Shown in pieces: positions 51,534 through 61,218 of a stretch of 64,000 nucleotides of DNA. Source of the stretch: Mycobacterium lehmannii (GTDB lineage: Bacteria > Actinomycetota > Actinomycetes > Mycobacteriales > Mycobacteriaceae); contig NZ_NKCN01000006.1 of NCBI RefSeq assembly GCF_002245535.1, positions 165,480 to 229,479 on the forward strand, given 5' to 3'. Within the stretch, counting starts at the first letter, position 1; each line of letters begins with the position of its first letter. The notes beneath the pieces were generated by a model that was not told where the DNA came from, did no database searches, and saw only the letters and a program-made list of their open reading frames with translations. Both the position numbers and the translations under genes were made by a program.

Positions 51534-53141
51534 ATGACGCAATCGGCGACGGGGTCCCTGCAGCAGTCTCGCTATCCGGGCGGAGATCCGACAGCCGCGG
51601 CCGGGTGGCGCGTCGAGCGGATCACCGCCCCCAGCCGGCTGTTCGGTGCCAACGGTCTGCGCACCGGCCCGGACGGCCGCGTCTACGTCGCCCAGGTGAC
51701 GGGCAGCCAGATCAGCGCGCTGGATCTGGGCACGGGAAACCTCGAGACGGTCAGCGCCAAGGGCGGCGACATCATCGCCCCCGACGACGTCGCCTTCGAC
51801 AGCGACGGCAACTTGTTCGCGACCGAGGTGATGGACGGACGGGTCAGCGTGCGTGACGCCGCGGGCCGCACGCGCGTGCTGCGCGACGACCTGCCGTCCG
51901 CCAACGGCATCACCGTGCATCAGGATCGCTTGTTCATCAACGAGTGTCGCGACGGCGGGCGGCTGATGGAACTCGACCGCGGCACGGGCGCCGAGCGGAT
52001 CCTGTTGGAGGGCCTACCTTCACCGAACGCCATGGAGGTCGGCCCCGACGGTTTCCTGTACTACCCGTTGATGACGGCCAATGAGATCTGGCGAATCGAC
52101 CCCACTGGCGGTGAGCCGCAACGGGTGGTCGGCGACCTCGGTGTGCCCGACGCGGTGAAGTTCGACCCGCAGGGCAATCTCGTCTCGACGCAGGTGGCCA
52201 GCGGCCACGTGCTGCGGATCGATCCGCGAAGCGGCGAGAAAACCCTTCTGGCGCAGCTCAGCCCGGGATTGGACAACCTGACCTTCCTCGGGGACCGCCT
52301 GTTCGTCTCGAACTTCACCGGTGAGATCACCGAGATCGTCGGCGTGGGCGAAACCCGCACGCTGCTCGGCGGCGGGCTGAACTGGCCGCTCGATCTGGCG
52401 GTGGGCGAGGACGGCCTCCTCTACGTCGCTGACGGCACCTACTTCTACACCGTGGGCGATGGCGGGTCGCTGCAGACCGTCGGCATGCTGTTCTCCCCCG
52501 GCTACCCGGGCTTCCTCCGCGGGCTGGCTCCGGTTGCAGGCAATGCGTTCGTGGTGGCCACCTCGGGTGGCCAGATCGCTCGGTACCGCCCCGCCGACGG
52601 CGAAACCGATTATCTGGCAGACGGTTTCGACCAGCTCTACGGTGTCGCCGTCGGGCCGGGTGAGCGGATCGTGTTCACCGAGCTCGGCACGGGGCGGGTG
52701 CATGCGTTGGCGTCGGGCAGCGCCGAGGTGCTGGCGTCGGATCTGCGGGATCCGGTTGGCGTCGCATTCGACGACGACGGTCGGCCGCTGGTCGCGGAGT
52801 CCGGGGCGGGACGGGTGATCGCGGTCGGCGATACGACCGAAACCGTGGTCGACGATCTGTCGCGCCCGCAAGGCATCGCGGTCGTCGACGGCGTGCTCTA
52901 CATCGTCGACGCGGGCGCCAAGGAGGTGATCGCGGTGAACCTGAACACCAACGCGCGCACCACGATCGCTTCGGATCTGCCGGTGGGGCCGCCGCGAGGT
53001 GTGGAGCCCAAGCCGCTCAAAGGGATGCCGCCGTTCTCCGGACCACAGGGGCCGTTCGCCGGTATCACCGTCGGCCGTGACGGCACCTTGTACGTGTCGG
53101 CCGACGGCGAGGGCAGCGTACTGGCGCTGCGGCGGACATGA
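51534..53141 (+). CDS. Beta-propeller SMP-30/gluconolactonase-like protein
   Basis: This 535-residue protein is built of repeated NHL/SMP-30-like blades: recurring units such as NGLRTGPDGRVYVAQ, PNAMEVGPDGFLYYP, LDLAVGEDGLLYVAD and YGVAVGPGERIVFTE are spaced at about 40-45 residues, suggesting two propellers or one long one. No signal peptide is visible. SMP-30-family members hydrolyse lactones with a divalent metal, so it could open a lactone made by the Baeyer-Villiger enzyme across the divergent region. ATG 51534 lies 8 bases after a -10 hexamer. Its stop overlaps the GntR gene start as ATGA. The lactonase role is inference. Confidence 0.82.
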   Translation: MTQSATGSLQQSRYPGGDPTAAAGWRVERITAPSRLFGANGLRTGPDGRVYVAQVTGSQISALDLGTGNLETVSAKGGDIIAPDDVAFDSDGNLFATEVMDGRVSVRDAAGRTRVLRDDLPSANGITVHQDRLFINECRDGGRLMELDRGTGAERILLEGLPSPNAMEVGPDGFLYYPLMTANEIWRIDPTGGEPQRVVGDLGVPDAVKFDPQGNLVSTQVASGHVLRIDPRSGEKTLLAQLSPGLDNLTFLGDRLFVSNFTGEITEIVGVGETRTLLGGGLNWPLDLAVGEDGLLYVADGTYFYTVGDGGSLQTVGMLFSPGYPGFLRGLAPVAGNAFVVATSGGQIARYRPADGETDYLADGFDQLYGVAVGPGERIVFTELGTGRVHALASGSAEVLASDLRDPVGVAFDDDGRPLVAESGAGRVIAVGDTTETVVDDLSRPQGIAVVDGVLYIVDAGAKEVIAVNLNTNARTTIASDLPVGPPRGVEPKPLKGMPPFSGPQGPFAGITVGRDGTLYVSADGEGSVLALRRT

Positions 53142-53875
53142 CCGTCAGCCCCACCGACCATCGCTACCTGCAGGTGGCGCGCACCCTGCGTAAGGAGATC
53201 GTCGACGGGATCTACCCCGTCGGCTCACAGCTGCCGACCGAACAACAACTGTGCGAACGCTTCGCGGTCAGCCGCTACACCGTCCGTGAGGCACTTCGCC
53301 GGCTGCGGGAGGACAACCTGATCGCGTCGCGGCCACGGGCAGGCACCCTCGTGGTCCCTCGTCCCGCTTCCAATTCGTATGCGCAAGATGTTGTTTCGAT
53401 CGACGACCTGCTGGCGTTCGCGGCCGGCGCCCAGCTCACGATCGAGTCGAACGCGATGGTCACCGTCGACGATGAGCTGGCCGACCGCACCGGGCTGGAG
53501 GCAGGCACGCAGTGGCTGGCTGTCCGCGGCTGCCGGCAGAACGAGGGCAGCGACACACCCGTCTGCACCACCGAGTACTACATCAATCGCGCGTTCGCGG
53601 CGGTCGGACGCCTGTTGCAACGTCATTCGGGACCGATCTTCCCGCTGATCGAGGACCTGTTCGGGGTCAGCATCGTCGAGGTGCATCAGGAGATGGCGGC
53701 CATCACCGTGTCGCCGGACCTCGCCAAGGCGCTCAAGGTCGATGCGGGCAGCGCGGCTCTGGAGATGCGCCGCGCCTACACCACGTCCGACGGCGAGATC
53801 GCGCAGGTGACCATCAACACCCATCCGTCGTCGCGGTACCGGCACTCGATGACGATGCGCCGGATCAAGGGTTAG
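53138..53875 (+). CDS. GntR-family regulator, HutC/UTRA type
   Basis: This 245-residue regulator has an N-terminal winged helix (residues 8-70: VARTLRKEIVDGIYPVGSQLPTEQ, then RFAVSRYTVREALRRLREDNLI) and a UTRA ligand-binding domain (about 90-240), whose end reads QVTINTHPSSRYRHSMTMRR. HutC-type proteins repress catabolic operons until a pathway metabolite, often an acid, binds UTRA. It is translationally coupled to the propeller gene (ATGA at 53138-53141). The twin TTGTC...GAC sites between the divergent operons at 51401 and 51497 are the likely targets, but this has not been shown. Confidence 0.9.
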   Translation: MTVSPTDHRYLQVARTLRKEIVDGIYPVGSQLPTEQQLCERFAVSRYTVREALRRLREDNLIASRPRAGTLVVPRPASNSYAQDVVSIDDLLAFAAGAQLTIESNAMVTVDDELADRTGLEAGTQWLAVRGCRQNEGSDTPVCTTEYYINRAFAAVGRLLQRHSGPIFPLIEDLFGVSIVEVHQEMAAITVSPDLAKALKVDAGSAALEMRRAYTTSDGEIAQVTINTHPSSRYRHSMTMRRIKG

Positions 53876-53883
53876 GCCGGGCG

Positions 53884-55428
53884 GTGCGTGTCGACGAGAA
53901 GCGCAGCGCCGATGCCTACCGGCGTGACCTGTGGGTGCACGACACGCTGGCCGACGCGCTGCGCGACGCGGCGACTTCGACTCCCGACCGAATAGTGTTG
54001 GTGGACGGCGATATCCGGCTCACATGTCGCGAGCTGTATGACCGCGCCGTGGCCCTGGCGCACGCGTTGATGTCGCGCATGCCTGCGGGCAGTGTGGTGT
54101 CGTTCATGCTGCCGAACTGGCACGAGGCCGCGGTCATCTACCACGGCGCGACGCTGGCGGGCATGGTGGTCAACCCGATCCTGCCGTCGCTGCGCGATCA
54201 CGAGTTGACGTTCATCCTGCACGACGCCGACGTCCGGGCGGTCTTCGTGCCGTCGGCGTTCAACAAACACGATTACGTGGCGATGCTGGACCGGGTCACC
54301 GGCGCGATGTCCGCCCCACCCGAAGTTGTCGTCGTGCGGGGAGACGCCGGCGACCACACACCGTTCGAATCGCTCGTCAGCGGCGCGGGCACGGGTGTCC
54401 TGCCGGTGCTGAACGCCGACACGGTGCGCATGATCCTCTACACCTCGGGGACCACCGGCCGGCCGAAAGGCGTCCTGCACACCCACAATTCGATCCACGC
54501 GTTGATCCGTCAGATCGGCGAGCACTGGCGCGTGGCGGCCGGCGACACGTTCCTCGTGCCGTCCCCGATCGCGCACATCGGCGGGTCGATCTATGCGTTC
54601 GAGTGTCCCCTGCTGCTGGGCAGCACCGCCGTGCTGATGCAGCGCTGGGATCCGGATGCGGCGGTGACGTTGATGCTCGACGAGCGGGTCACGCACATGG
54701 CGGGGGCCACGCCGTTCCTCGACGGGTTGCTCGTCGCTGCCGAGCGGGCCGGAACACGACTGCCCGAGCTGAAGGTGTTCATCTGCGGTGGCGCGTCGGT
54801 CCCGCCGTCACTGATCCGCAGCGCCACCGCCTATTTCGCCAAGGCGGCGGTGTCCCGCGTTTACGGTTCGACCGAGGTCCCGGTGACCACGGTCGGCTCA
54901 CTCGACGACACCGAGCACGCCGCCGACACCGACGGCAGGCCGGGTATCGCCGACATCGAATTGATAGACGGCGAGATCCGCGCTCGCGGGCCGCAGATGC
55001 TCGTGGGCTACCTGCATCCCGAAGACGAGACCGACGCATTCGACGGCGACGGCTACTTTCGCACCGGCGACCTCGGTCGGTGGGTCGACGACGGCTTCCT
55101 CGTCGTCACCGGCCGCGCCAAGGACATCATCATCCGCAACGGCGAGAACATCTCACCCAAGGAGATCGAGGACATTCTCATCGGCCATCCGGGCGTCGCG
55201 GAGATCGCCGTCGTCGGCATACCCGACGAGCGGACCGGTGAGCGCGCGTGCGCCGTCGTGGTGGCCAGTGACCAGCCGCCGCCGGATGTCACGGCCATGC
55301 GGACGATGCTCGAGGAGCACGGGGTCGCGCGGTTCAAGGCACCCGAGCAGGTGGCGGTGTGGGAGTCGTTGCCCAAGAACGACGCCGGAAAAGTGTTGAA
55401 GCATCGCATACGAGCGGCGCTGATATGA
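53884..55428 (+). CDS. AMP-forming acyl-CoA ligase (FadD-type)
   Basis: This 514-residue ANL-superfamily enzyme adenylates a carboxylic acid and transfers it to CoA. The P-loop motif is ILYTSGTTGRPKGVLHTH near 180; YGSTEVPVTT (A5) lies near 330; YFRTGDLGRW and the hinge GRAKDIIIRNGENISPKEIED near 400-420 and the catalytic Lys in PKNDAGKVLKH near 500 complete it. The GTG at 53884 is 8 bases after the GntR stop; no ribosome site is strong. It lies in the plus-strand operon with a second ligase at 56226, so substrates or intermediates are probably activated at two points. Confidence 0.9.
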   Translation: MRVDEKRSADAYRRDLWVHDTLADALRDAATSTPDRIVLVDGDIRLTCRELYDRAVALAHALMSRMPAGSVVSFMLPNWHEAAVIYHGATLAGMVVNPILPSLRDHELTFILHDADVRAVFVPSAFNKHDYVAMLDRVTGAMSAPPEVVVVRGDAGDHTPFESLVSGAGTGVLPVLNADTVRMILYTSGTTGRPKGVLHTHNSIHALIRQIGEHWRVAAGDTFLVPSPIAHIGGSIYAFECPLLLGSTAVLMQRWDPDAAVTLMLDERVTHMAGATPFLDGLLVAAERAGTRLPELKVFICGGASVPPSLIRSATAYFAKAAVSRVYGSTEVPVTTVGSLDDTEHAADTDGRPGIADIELIDGEIRARGPQMLVGYLHPEDETDAFDGDGYFRTGDLGRWVDDGFLVVTGRAKDIIIRNGENISPKEIEDILIGHPGVAEIAVVGIPDERTGERACAVVVASDQPPPDVTAMRTMLEEHGVARFKAPEQVAVWESLPKNDAGKVLKHRIRAALI

Positions 55429-55449
55429 CCGCGGACGCGAGGAGCAAGA

Positions 55450-56229
55450 ATGGTTCAGGTAGCGATCGTGACCGGGGCGAGCAGCGGCATCGGCTTCGGT
55501 TGTGCGACCAAACTGGCCGAGGCGGGCATGGCGGTGCTGGGCACCGGCCGCGACGAGACGAGGCTAGCCGGGTTGACGAAGGCCGTCGGTGACCCCGATC
55601 GCGTCGCGACGGTTGCGGTCGACCTCACCGCCGACGACGCTCCGCAGCGGATCGTCCAGACCGCACTCGACCGTTGGGGTCGCATCGACTTCCTGGTCAA
55701 CAACGCCGGCGTCGGCAGCCCCAAGCCGTTGCACGAGACCGACGACGAATCCCTGGACTACTTCCTGGGATTGATGCTGCGGGCGCCGTTCCGGCTGGCC
55801 CGCGACGTGATCACGCACATGGAGGCCGGCTCGGGGATCGTCAACGTGACGTCGACCTTCGCCGTTGTCGGCGGCCTGCGCGGTGGCGCGTACTCCGCGG
55901 CCAAGGGCGGGTTGACCTCGCTGACTCAGCACATCGCATGCCAGTACGGACCGCAGGGAATCCGGTGTAACGCAGTGGCTCCCGGGGTGACGCTGACGCC
56001 GATGGTGGCGACGCGACTCGAAGATGAGCGGTTCCGCAAGATCAACACCGAGATGACCCCGTACCCGCGGTTGGGCGAGGTGAACGACATCGCCAGCACG
56101 GTGGCGTTCCTGTGTTCGGAGGGTGCGAGTTTCATCAACGGGCAGACGATCGTCGTCGACGGGGGTTGGAGTTCGACGAAGTACCTGTCGGACTTCGCGC
56201 TGAACGCTGAATGGGTGGCCCGGCAGTGA
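55450..56229 (+). CDS. Short-chain dehydrogenase/reductase
   Basis: This 259-residue classical SDR has VAIVTGASSGIGFGCATKLAEAG at the cofactor site, NNAGVG near 86, Ser in VNVTSTFAV near 138 and Y-x3-K in YSAAKGG near 151. The usual C-terminal INGQTIVVDGGWSS is present. It would be an NAD(P)-dependent alcohol or hydroxyacyl-CoA dehydrogenase. The ATG at 55450 has GAGGAGC-like sequence upstream. It lies between two acyl-CoA ligases, and its TGA overlaps the GTG of the second (GTGA), so the three are one transcript. Confidence 0.9.
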   Translation: MVQVAIVTGASSGIGFGCATKLAEAGMAVLGTGRDETRLAGLTKAVGDPDRVATVAVDLTADDAPQRIVQTALDRWGRIDFLVNNAGVGSPKPLHETDDESLDYFLGLMLRAPFRLARDVITHMEAGSGIVNVTSTFAVVGGLRGGAYSAAKGGLTSLTQHIACQYGPQGIRCNAVAPGVTLTPMVATRLEDERFRKINTEMTPYPRLGEVNDIASTVAFLCSEGASFINGQTIVVDGGWSSTKYLSDFALNAEWVARQ

Positions 56230-57698
56230 ACCTGTTCGCCCTGCTCGATCAGGCCGCGAGCCGCTTCGGTGACGGTGGCGCGGTGTATCACGGTGAGCGG
56301 CAACACCAAACGTGGGCGCAGTTGCGGGACCGAGCCCTGCGGTTGGCCGCCTCGCTGGGCGCGCCGGGCACCCGGATCGCGGTCGCCAGCGAGAATTGTC
56401 CGGAGATCATCGAGCTGATGTTCGGGGTGTGGGCCGCCGAATGTGTGTATGTGCCCATCAACTACAAGCTGCACCCGCGCGAGATGGTGCAGATCCTCGA
56501 GGATTCCGGCGCCGCGCACGTGTTCGCCTCGCCGAAGATCGCGTCAGCGCTCGAATCGGAGACGGGGGTCCCGGTAACGGTCGTGGGTACCGACGGCTAC
56601 GAAACCTGGTTCAGCGCAGAGCCTTCGGAACCTCCGACCACCGATCCGGAGGCTTTGGCCTGGCTGTTCTACACCAGCGGAACGACCGGCAAGTCCAAGG
56701 GCGCGATGCTGTCACACCGCAACCTGATGGCGATGACGGTGTCACACCTGGCCGACTTCGACTCTCCCGACGAGAACTGCGCCCTGGTGCACGGCGCGCC
56801 GATGTCGCACGGTTCGGGGCTCTACATCCCGCCGTACGTGCTGCGCGCGGCGCGCCAGGTGATCCCCGAGTCGGGGGCGTTCGAGCCGAACGAGTTCCTC
56901 GACCTGTGCGAGCACCATCCCGGGTGCAGCGCGTTCCTCGCGCCCACCATGGTGCAACGCCTGGTGCAGACCGGTCGCGATTGTCCGCCCAATCTGCGGA
57001 CCATCGTCTACGGCGGCGGCCCGATGTATGTCGAGAGCCTGAAGAAGGCGATGGCCGCGTTCGGTCCGGTCTTCGTGCAGCTGTACGGCCAGGGAGAAGC
57101 GCCGATGACCATCACGGGGTTGCGCCGAGCCGATCACGTCGGCGCCGACGACGCCGTTCTCGGATCGGTCGGCTATGCGCGCTCCGGGGTGGACGTGGCG
57201 GTGCGCCGGGCCGACGGAACACCTGCCGATGTCGGTGAGATCGGCGAGATCGTCTGCCGCGGCGACGTCGTGATGTCGGGCTACTGGCAGAACCTCGAGG
57301 CCACCGCCGCGACGCTGCAGGACGGCTGGTTGCACACTGGCGACATGGGCTCGTTCGACGACCGCGGCCTGCTCACGCTGCGCGACCGGTCCAAGGACGT
57401 CGTGATCAGCGGGGGCAGCAACATCTATCCCCGCGAGGTCGAGGAAGTGCTCCTCGAACATCCGGGGGTCGTCGAGGCCGGCGTGGTCGGCGCGCCGGAC
57501 GAGGAGTGGGGCGAGGTGGTGGTCGCGTTCATCGTCGGGTCGGCGTCGGCCGACGAGTTGGATGCTCACCTGCTCGACCGCATCGCCCGGTTCAAGCGCC
57601 CGAAACGCTACGAGTTCATCGACGAGCTGCCCAAGAACAGCTACGGCAAGGTGCTCAAGCGGGAGCTGCGCGACCGGGTGCGATCAGTGCCGCGGTAG
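56226..57698 (+). CDS. AMP-forming acyl-CoA ligase (FadD-type), second copy
   Basis: This 490-residue ANL ligase shows WLFYTSGTTGKSKGAMLSHRN near 153 as P-loop, YGQGEAPMTITG near 285, LHTGDMGSFDDRG near 370, the hinge RSKDVVISGGSNIYPREVEE near 390 and the catalytic Lys in PKNSYGKVLKR near 475. It is clearly different from the ligase at 53884 (about one-third similar by eye), so specificity probably differs. GTG 56226 overlaps the SDR stop as GTGA and is preferred to the frame start at 56211. It ends the plus-strand operon; a SigF-type promoter for the next gene begins 30 bases later. Confidence 0.9.
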   Translation: MNLFALLDQAASRFGDGGAVYHGERQHQTWAQLRDRALRLAASLGAPGTRIAVASENCPEIIELMFGVWAAECVYVPINYKLHPREMVQILEDSGAAHVFASPKIASALESETGVPVTVVGTDGYETWFSAEPSEPPTTDPEALAWLFYTSGTTGKSKGAMLSHRNLMAMTVSHLADFDSPDENCALVHGAPMSHGSGLYIPPYVLRAARQVIPESGAFEPNEFLDLCEHHPGCSAFLAPTMVQRLVQTGRDCPPNLRTIVYGGGPMYVESLKKAMAAFGPVFVQLYGQGEAPMTITGLRRADHVGADDAVLGSVGYARSGVDVAVRRADGTPADVGEIGEIVCRGDVVMSGYWQNLEATAATLQDGWLHTGDMGSFDDRGLLTLRDRSKDVVISGGSNIYPREVEEVLLEHPGVVEAGVVGAPDEEWGEVVVAFIVGSASADELDAHLLDRIARFKRPKRYEFIDELPKNSYGKVLKRELRDRVRSVPR

Positions 57699-57727
57699 CA
57701 CCGTGTCCGTCATCACAGATGATCGTG

Positions 57728-57753
57728 GTTTGGAGCCGATTCCGTCGGGGTAT
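57728..57753 (+). promoter_or_regulatory. SigF-type promoter
   Basis: GTTT (57728-57731) and GGGTAT (57748-57753), 16 bases apart, match the mycobacterial SigF consensus. The start codon at 57783 is 30 bases downstream, leaving space for a leader with a GAAGG ribosome site. Confidence 0.75.
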
Positions 57754-57782
57754 CAAGCGGGCTGCTCTACCGAAGGATGACG

Positions 57783-58070
57783 ATGACCGACCACATGCCG
57801 ACCGCCGACGGGTCGCCCGCCTCCGACGGGCTGGCCACGCTGGCGCTGCTTCTGCATGCGATGGCGTTGTTGGCCTCGACTGCCTGCCTTGCCGCGTTCC
57901 TCATCGGGCATTCGACCGTCGCGCTGGCGGCCGGAGTTCTCGCGGTGCTGCACCTCGTCGGCGCCAGAGCCACCGTCTTCCTCGACAGCAGCCTCGAGAA
58001 GCGCCGCCTCGGCCGAGAGGCATCGGCCCGGCCGTTCGGCGAGTACGCCCTGGCCGCCGGCTCGCTCTGA
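57783..58070 (+). CDS. Small two-helix membrane protein, probable SigF regulon member
   Basis: This 95-residue protein has two hydrophobic helices (about 17-39 and 43-60) and a cytosolic charged tail SSLEKRRLGREASARPFGEY. I do not recognise the family. The ATG at 57783 is preferred to 57777 because GAAGG at 57772-57776 is then 6 bases upstream. A SigF-type promoter lies 30 bases before it, so expression in stationary phase or general stress is expected. It converges on the SRPBCC gene with an 18-base gap. Membrane location is clear; function is unknown. Confidence 0.75.
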   Translation: MTDHMPTADGSPASDGLATLALLLHAMALLASTACLAAFLIGHSTVALAAGVLAVLHLVGARATVFLDSSLEKRRLGREASARPFGEYALAAGSL

Positions 58071-58088
58071 CGCGAAGAACCGACCCGC

Positions 58089-58538
58089 CTACTGGGCCGG
58101 CGCGAACACCGACTTGAACCGGTTCAGCGACTCCTGGATATCGCTTCTGAGGGCTCCGGCGACCACCATGCCGATGGGACCGAACAGCGCGGGACCGCCG
58201 AGATGCACGTCGAACGTGACCGTCGATCCGGTGGGCTCCTTCTGGGCCGGTCGCACCTTGCCGATCAGCTTGACCTTCACGCCGCCCTTACCGTCGCCGT
58301 TGAGCGTCATCGCCTCCGGCGGACGGTAGTGCACGATGGTCCACTTGATCCGGTTCGGCATGCCCTTGACTTCGACGATCGACTCCAGCGTCGTGCCCTT
58401 CTCGAGCGTTTCGGGCAGCTTGGTGCGCCACACCCGGTGGATGCTCAGCCACTCCTTGTAGCGGGCGAGGTCGGATGCGCACGACCAGGCCTGCTCCGGC
58501 GGCAGGGGGACGTCGACGGATACGGAGAGTTTGGCCAT
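58089..58538 (-). CDS. SRPBCC-fold protein, Rv0910-type toxin
   Basis: This 149-residue START/SRPBCC-like protein (helix-grip fold) begins MAKLSVSVDVPLPPEQAWSCASDLARYKEW, the Polyketide-cyclase-type entry, and ends with the long helix RSDIQESLNRFKSVF. It matches Rv0910, described in M. tuberculosis as the toxin of a toxin-antitoxin pair with Rv0909. The order here is the same: the antitoxin-like gene ends 3 bases upstream and ctpE lies before it. The ATG at 58538 has no strong site, consistent with coupling. Its toxic activity is assumed from the homologue; it could equally be a lipid-binding protein. Confidence 0.88.
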   Translation of the reverse strand: MAKLSVSVDVPLPPEQAWSCASDLARYKEWLSIHRVWRTKLPETLEKGTTLESIVEVKGMPNRIKWTIVHYRPPEAMTLNGDGKGGVKVKLIGKVRPAQKEPTGSTVTFDVHLGGPALFGPIGMVVAGALRSDIQESLNRFKSVFAPAQ

Positions 58539-58541
58539 GGC

Positions 58542-58805
58542 TCAGGGCTGCGGTGGCTGCTGCTGCGGTGGCGCCTGGGGCGGTTGCTGCTGCGGCGGAG
58601 CCTGGGGCGGTTGCTGCGGTGCGCCCTGCGCGGACGGGTTGTCCTTGTTCACGTAGTTGCGCGCCGCGTCCTGGACCTTGTCGACGTGCTGAGCGTATTT
58701 GCCCTGCGTCTTGCGGTCGACGATGTCACCGGCCTTGTCGATCGCGGTGTCCACCTTGTCGGCGTTGCGGGCCAGCAGATTCTTCACCTTGTCGAGAAAT
58801 GCCAT
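58542..58805 (-). CDS. Rv0909-type antitoxin with Pro/Gln-rich tail
   Basis: This 87-residue protein has an N-terminal MT0933-like antitoxin domain (MAFLDKVKNLLARNADKVDTAIDKAGDIVD, residues 1-57, mostly helical and charged) that matches the 59-residue Rv0909. It is followed by about 30 residues made only of Pro, Gln, Ala and Gly, in which PPQAPPQQQ recurs. The tail is absent from the M. tuberculosis protein. It lies 3 bases from the SRPBCC toxin gene and 10 bases from ctpE. The domain should bind and neutralise the toxin; the tail may be a disordered linker or interaction segment. Confidence 0.85.
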   Translation of the reverse strand: MAFLDKVKNLLARNADKVDTAIDKAGDIVDRKTQGKYAQHVDKVQDAARNYVNKDNPSAQGAPQQPPQAPPQQQPPQAPPQQQPPQP

Positions 58806-58815
58806 GCACTAGAGG

Positions 58816-61218
58816 CTACTCGGCACGCCACAGCCGACGTCGCTCTCCCAGCACCGCGCCCTGCACCCACCAGATCACCTCGATCGCGGCGGCGGCGACC
58901 ACGCCGATTCCCAGCGCGATCGACGTCGTCTTGGCGTTGGAGATGTCGAGCATGAACAGCTCCTGCGCCAGCGGTATGGAGAAGATCAGGACGTAGGCCA
59001 GGCCGGAGACGACGACCAATGCGACCCGCCACCACTCGTACGGCCGCGCCACGACCGCGAGAACCCAGATCGCCCCGACCAGCAGGGTGATCAAAGCCGC
59101 GGTCGAGGCCTGGGTCTGCTCGACGGCCGTGGCTTCGCGACCCTGGTACGCGGCCAGATACGAGACGAACGTCGCGACACCGATGACCAGCCCCGACGGC
59201 AGGGCCGCCGTCATCACGCGTTTCACGAATCCGGGGTACGCGCGCTCCTTGTTCGGCGCCAGCGACAGGATGAACGCCGGGATGCCGATCGTGAACCACG
59301 CCGCGATCGTGACGTGGATCGGCTGGAACGGGAACAGCAGCGGGTCGGTGCCGAAGAACTTCGACGCCAGGCCGGCCAGGCCGACGAACGTCGCCAGCAG
59401 CACCGAGTACACGGTCTTGGTCAAGAACAGGTTCGAGACGCGTTCGATGTTGCCGATCACCCGCCGTCCCTCACCGACGACATACGGCAGCGTCGCGAAC
59501 TTGTTGTCCAACAACACGATCTGGGCCACGGCGCGCGATGCCGAGCTCCCCGACCCCATCGCGACACCGATGTCGGCGTCCTTGAGCGCGAGTACGTCGT
59601 TGACCCCGTCACCGGTCATGGCGACCGTGTGCCCGCGGGACTGCAGGGCGTGCACCATCGCCCGCTTCTGGTCGGGGCGGACCCGGCCGAAGGTGGTGTG
59701 CGACTCCAGCGCATCGGCCAGCTGGTCGGTGACCTCCGGCAGGTTCCTGGCATCCATGCACTCGCCGTGCAGGCCCAGTGATCCCGCGACCGCCCCCACG
59801 GACACCGCGTTGTCACCGGAGATGACCTTGATCGAGACCTTCTGGGAGGCAAAGTAATCGAGGGTGTCGCGCGCGTCGGGCCGCACGCGCTGTTCGAGGA
59901 CGACCAGAGCGGCGGGGGTCACGGTCCCGGGAGCGTCGGGGTGGTCGACGGGCAGGTCGCTGGCCCCCAACAGCAGCACCCGCAGCCCGGAGGAGCCGAT
60001 CCGTTCGGCCTGTTCGGCGATCGGGGAGCCCGGTGCGCACAGCACGTCGGGGGCGCCGATCACCCAGTTGCCGTGCTCGCCGTAGGACGCGCCGCTCCAC
60101 TTGGTGGCGGACTTGAACGGCGCGGTGGCCGTCGCCGTCCACCCGGGCGGCATCTTGTACGCCTCGGCGATGGCCTGCATGCTCGCGTTCGGGCGGGCGT
60201 CGTCGGCGGCCAGCTGCGCCAGAATGTTTGCCACGTCAGCCTCGTCGAGCCGCTCGAGATCCGAGACGCGCATACCGTTCTCGGTCAGTGTGCCGGTCTT
60301 GTCGGCGCAGACGACGTCGACGCGGGCCAGGCCTTCGATCGCGGGCAGCTCGTTGACCAGACACTGCCTGCGGCCCAGCCGGATCACGCCGACCGCGAAC
60401 GCGATCGACGTCATCAGAACCAGGCCTTCGGGCACCATCGGCACCAGCGCACCCACCATCGCCAACACTGACCGCTTCCAACCGGATTCGGTGGTGAACA
60501 GCTGGGTGTAGATGGTCAGCAGCCCGGCGGGGATCAACAGGTACGTGATGAACTGCAGGATCTTGTTGATGCCGCTGCGCAGTTCGGAGTTCACCAGGGT
60601 GAACTTGCTGGCCTCCTCTGCAAGCTTGGCCGCGTACGCTTCCCGGCCGACCTTGGTGGCGCGGTAGGCTCCGCTGCCCGCGACGACGAAGCTGCCCGAC
60701 ATGACCTGGTCGCCAACGTCTTTCGCGATCGGGTCGGCTTCCCCGGTGAGCAGTGACTCGTCGACCTCGAGGTTGCTGTCCTCGACCACCTCACCGTCGA
60801 CCACGATCTGATCGCCGGGCCCGAGTTCGATGATGTCGTCGAGGACGATCTCGCTGGGACTGAGCTGCTGGGTGGCGGCTCCCCCACCGGTCTGCCTGCG
60901 CACCAACGGTTTCGTCTGACCGACGATCGCGAGCTTGTCCAGCGTCCGCTTGGCGCGCAGTTCCTGGATGATGCCGATGCCGCTGTTGGCGATGATCAGC
61001 AATCCGAAGGCGCCGTTGATGATCGAGCCGGTGGACAGCACGATGATCAGCAGCACGCCGAGGATGGCGTTGATGCGGGTGAACACGTTGGACCGCACGA
61101 TGTCGGATACGCTGCGCGCCGCCCGCGTCGGGACGTCGTTGGTCTTGCCGTCGGCGATGCGTTGGGCGACCTCGGCTTCGGTCAGCCCGGCGGCCTGGAT
61201 TTCGGGTGCGGCGGTCAC
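58816..61218 (-). CDS. ctpE: P-type cation ATPase CtpE
   Basis: This 800-residue P-type ATPase matches CtpE (Rv0908), shown in M. smegmatis to be a calcium importer. The actuator motif LLTGEADP near 160, the phosphorylation site [11 protein letters not shown] near 300, and the hinge [23 protein letters not shown] near 520 are intact. Membrane helices are seen at about 45-85, 215-275 and 590-790. The metal-binding helix contains [11 protein letters not shown] 61218 overlaps the stop of the lipoprotein gene as GTGA, and the antitoxin gene follows 10 bases after its stop, so the five-gene block is probably one transcript. Confidence 0.93.
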   Translation of the reverse strand: MTAAPEIQAAGLTEAEVAQRIADGKTNDVPTRAARSVSDIVRSNVFTRINAILGVLLIIVLSTGSIINGAFGLLIIANSGIGIIQELRAKRTLDKLAIVGQTKPLVRRQTGGGAATQQLSPSEIVLDDIIELGPGDQIVVDGEVVEDSNLEVDESLLTGEADPIAKDVGDQVMSGSFVVAGSGAYRATKVGREAYAAKLAEEASKFTLVNSELRSGINKILQFITYLLIPAGLLTIYTQLFTTESGWKRSVLAMVGALVPMVPEGLVLMTSIAFAVGVIRLGRRQCLVNELPAIEGLARVDVVCADKTGTLTENGMRVSDLERLDEADVANILAQLAADDARPNASMQAIAEAYKMPPGWTATATAPFKSATKWSGASYGEHGNWVIGAPDVLCAPGSPIAEQAERIGSSGLRVLLLGASDLPVDHPDAPGTVTPAALVVLEQRVRPDARDTLDYFASQKVSIKVISGDNAVSVGAVAGSLGLHGECMDARNLPEVTDQLADALESHTTFGRVRPDQKRAMVHALQSRGHTVAMTGDGVNDVLALKDADIGVAMGSGSSASRAVAQIVLLDNKFATLPYVVGEGRRVIGNIERVSNLFLTKTVYSVLLATFVGLAGLASKFFGTDPLLFPFQPIHVTIAAWFTIGIPAFILSLAPNKERAYPGFVKRVMTAALPSGLVIGVATFVSYLAAYQGREATAVEQTQASTAALITLLVGAIWVLAVVARPYEWWRVALVVVSGLAYVLIFSIPLAQELFMLDISNAKTTSIALGIGVVAAAAIEVIWWVQGAVLGERRRLWRAE

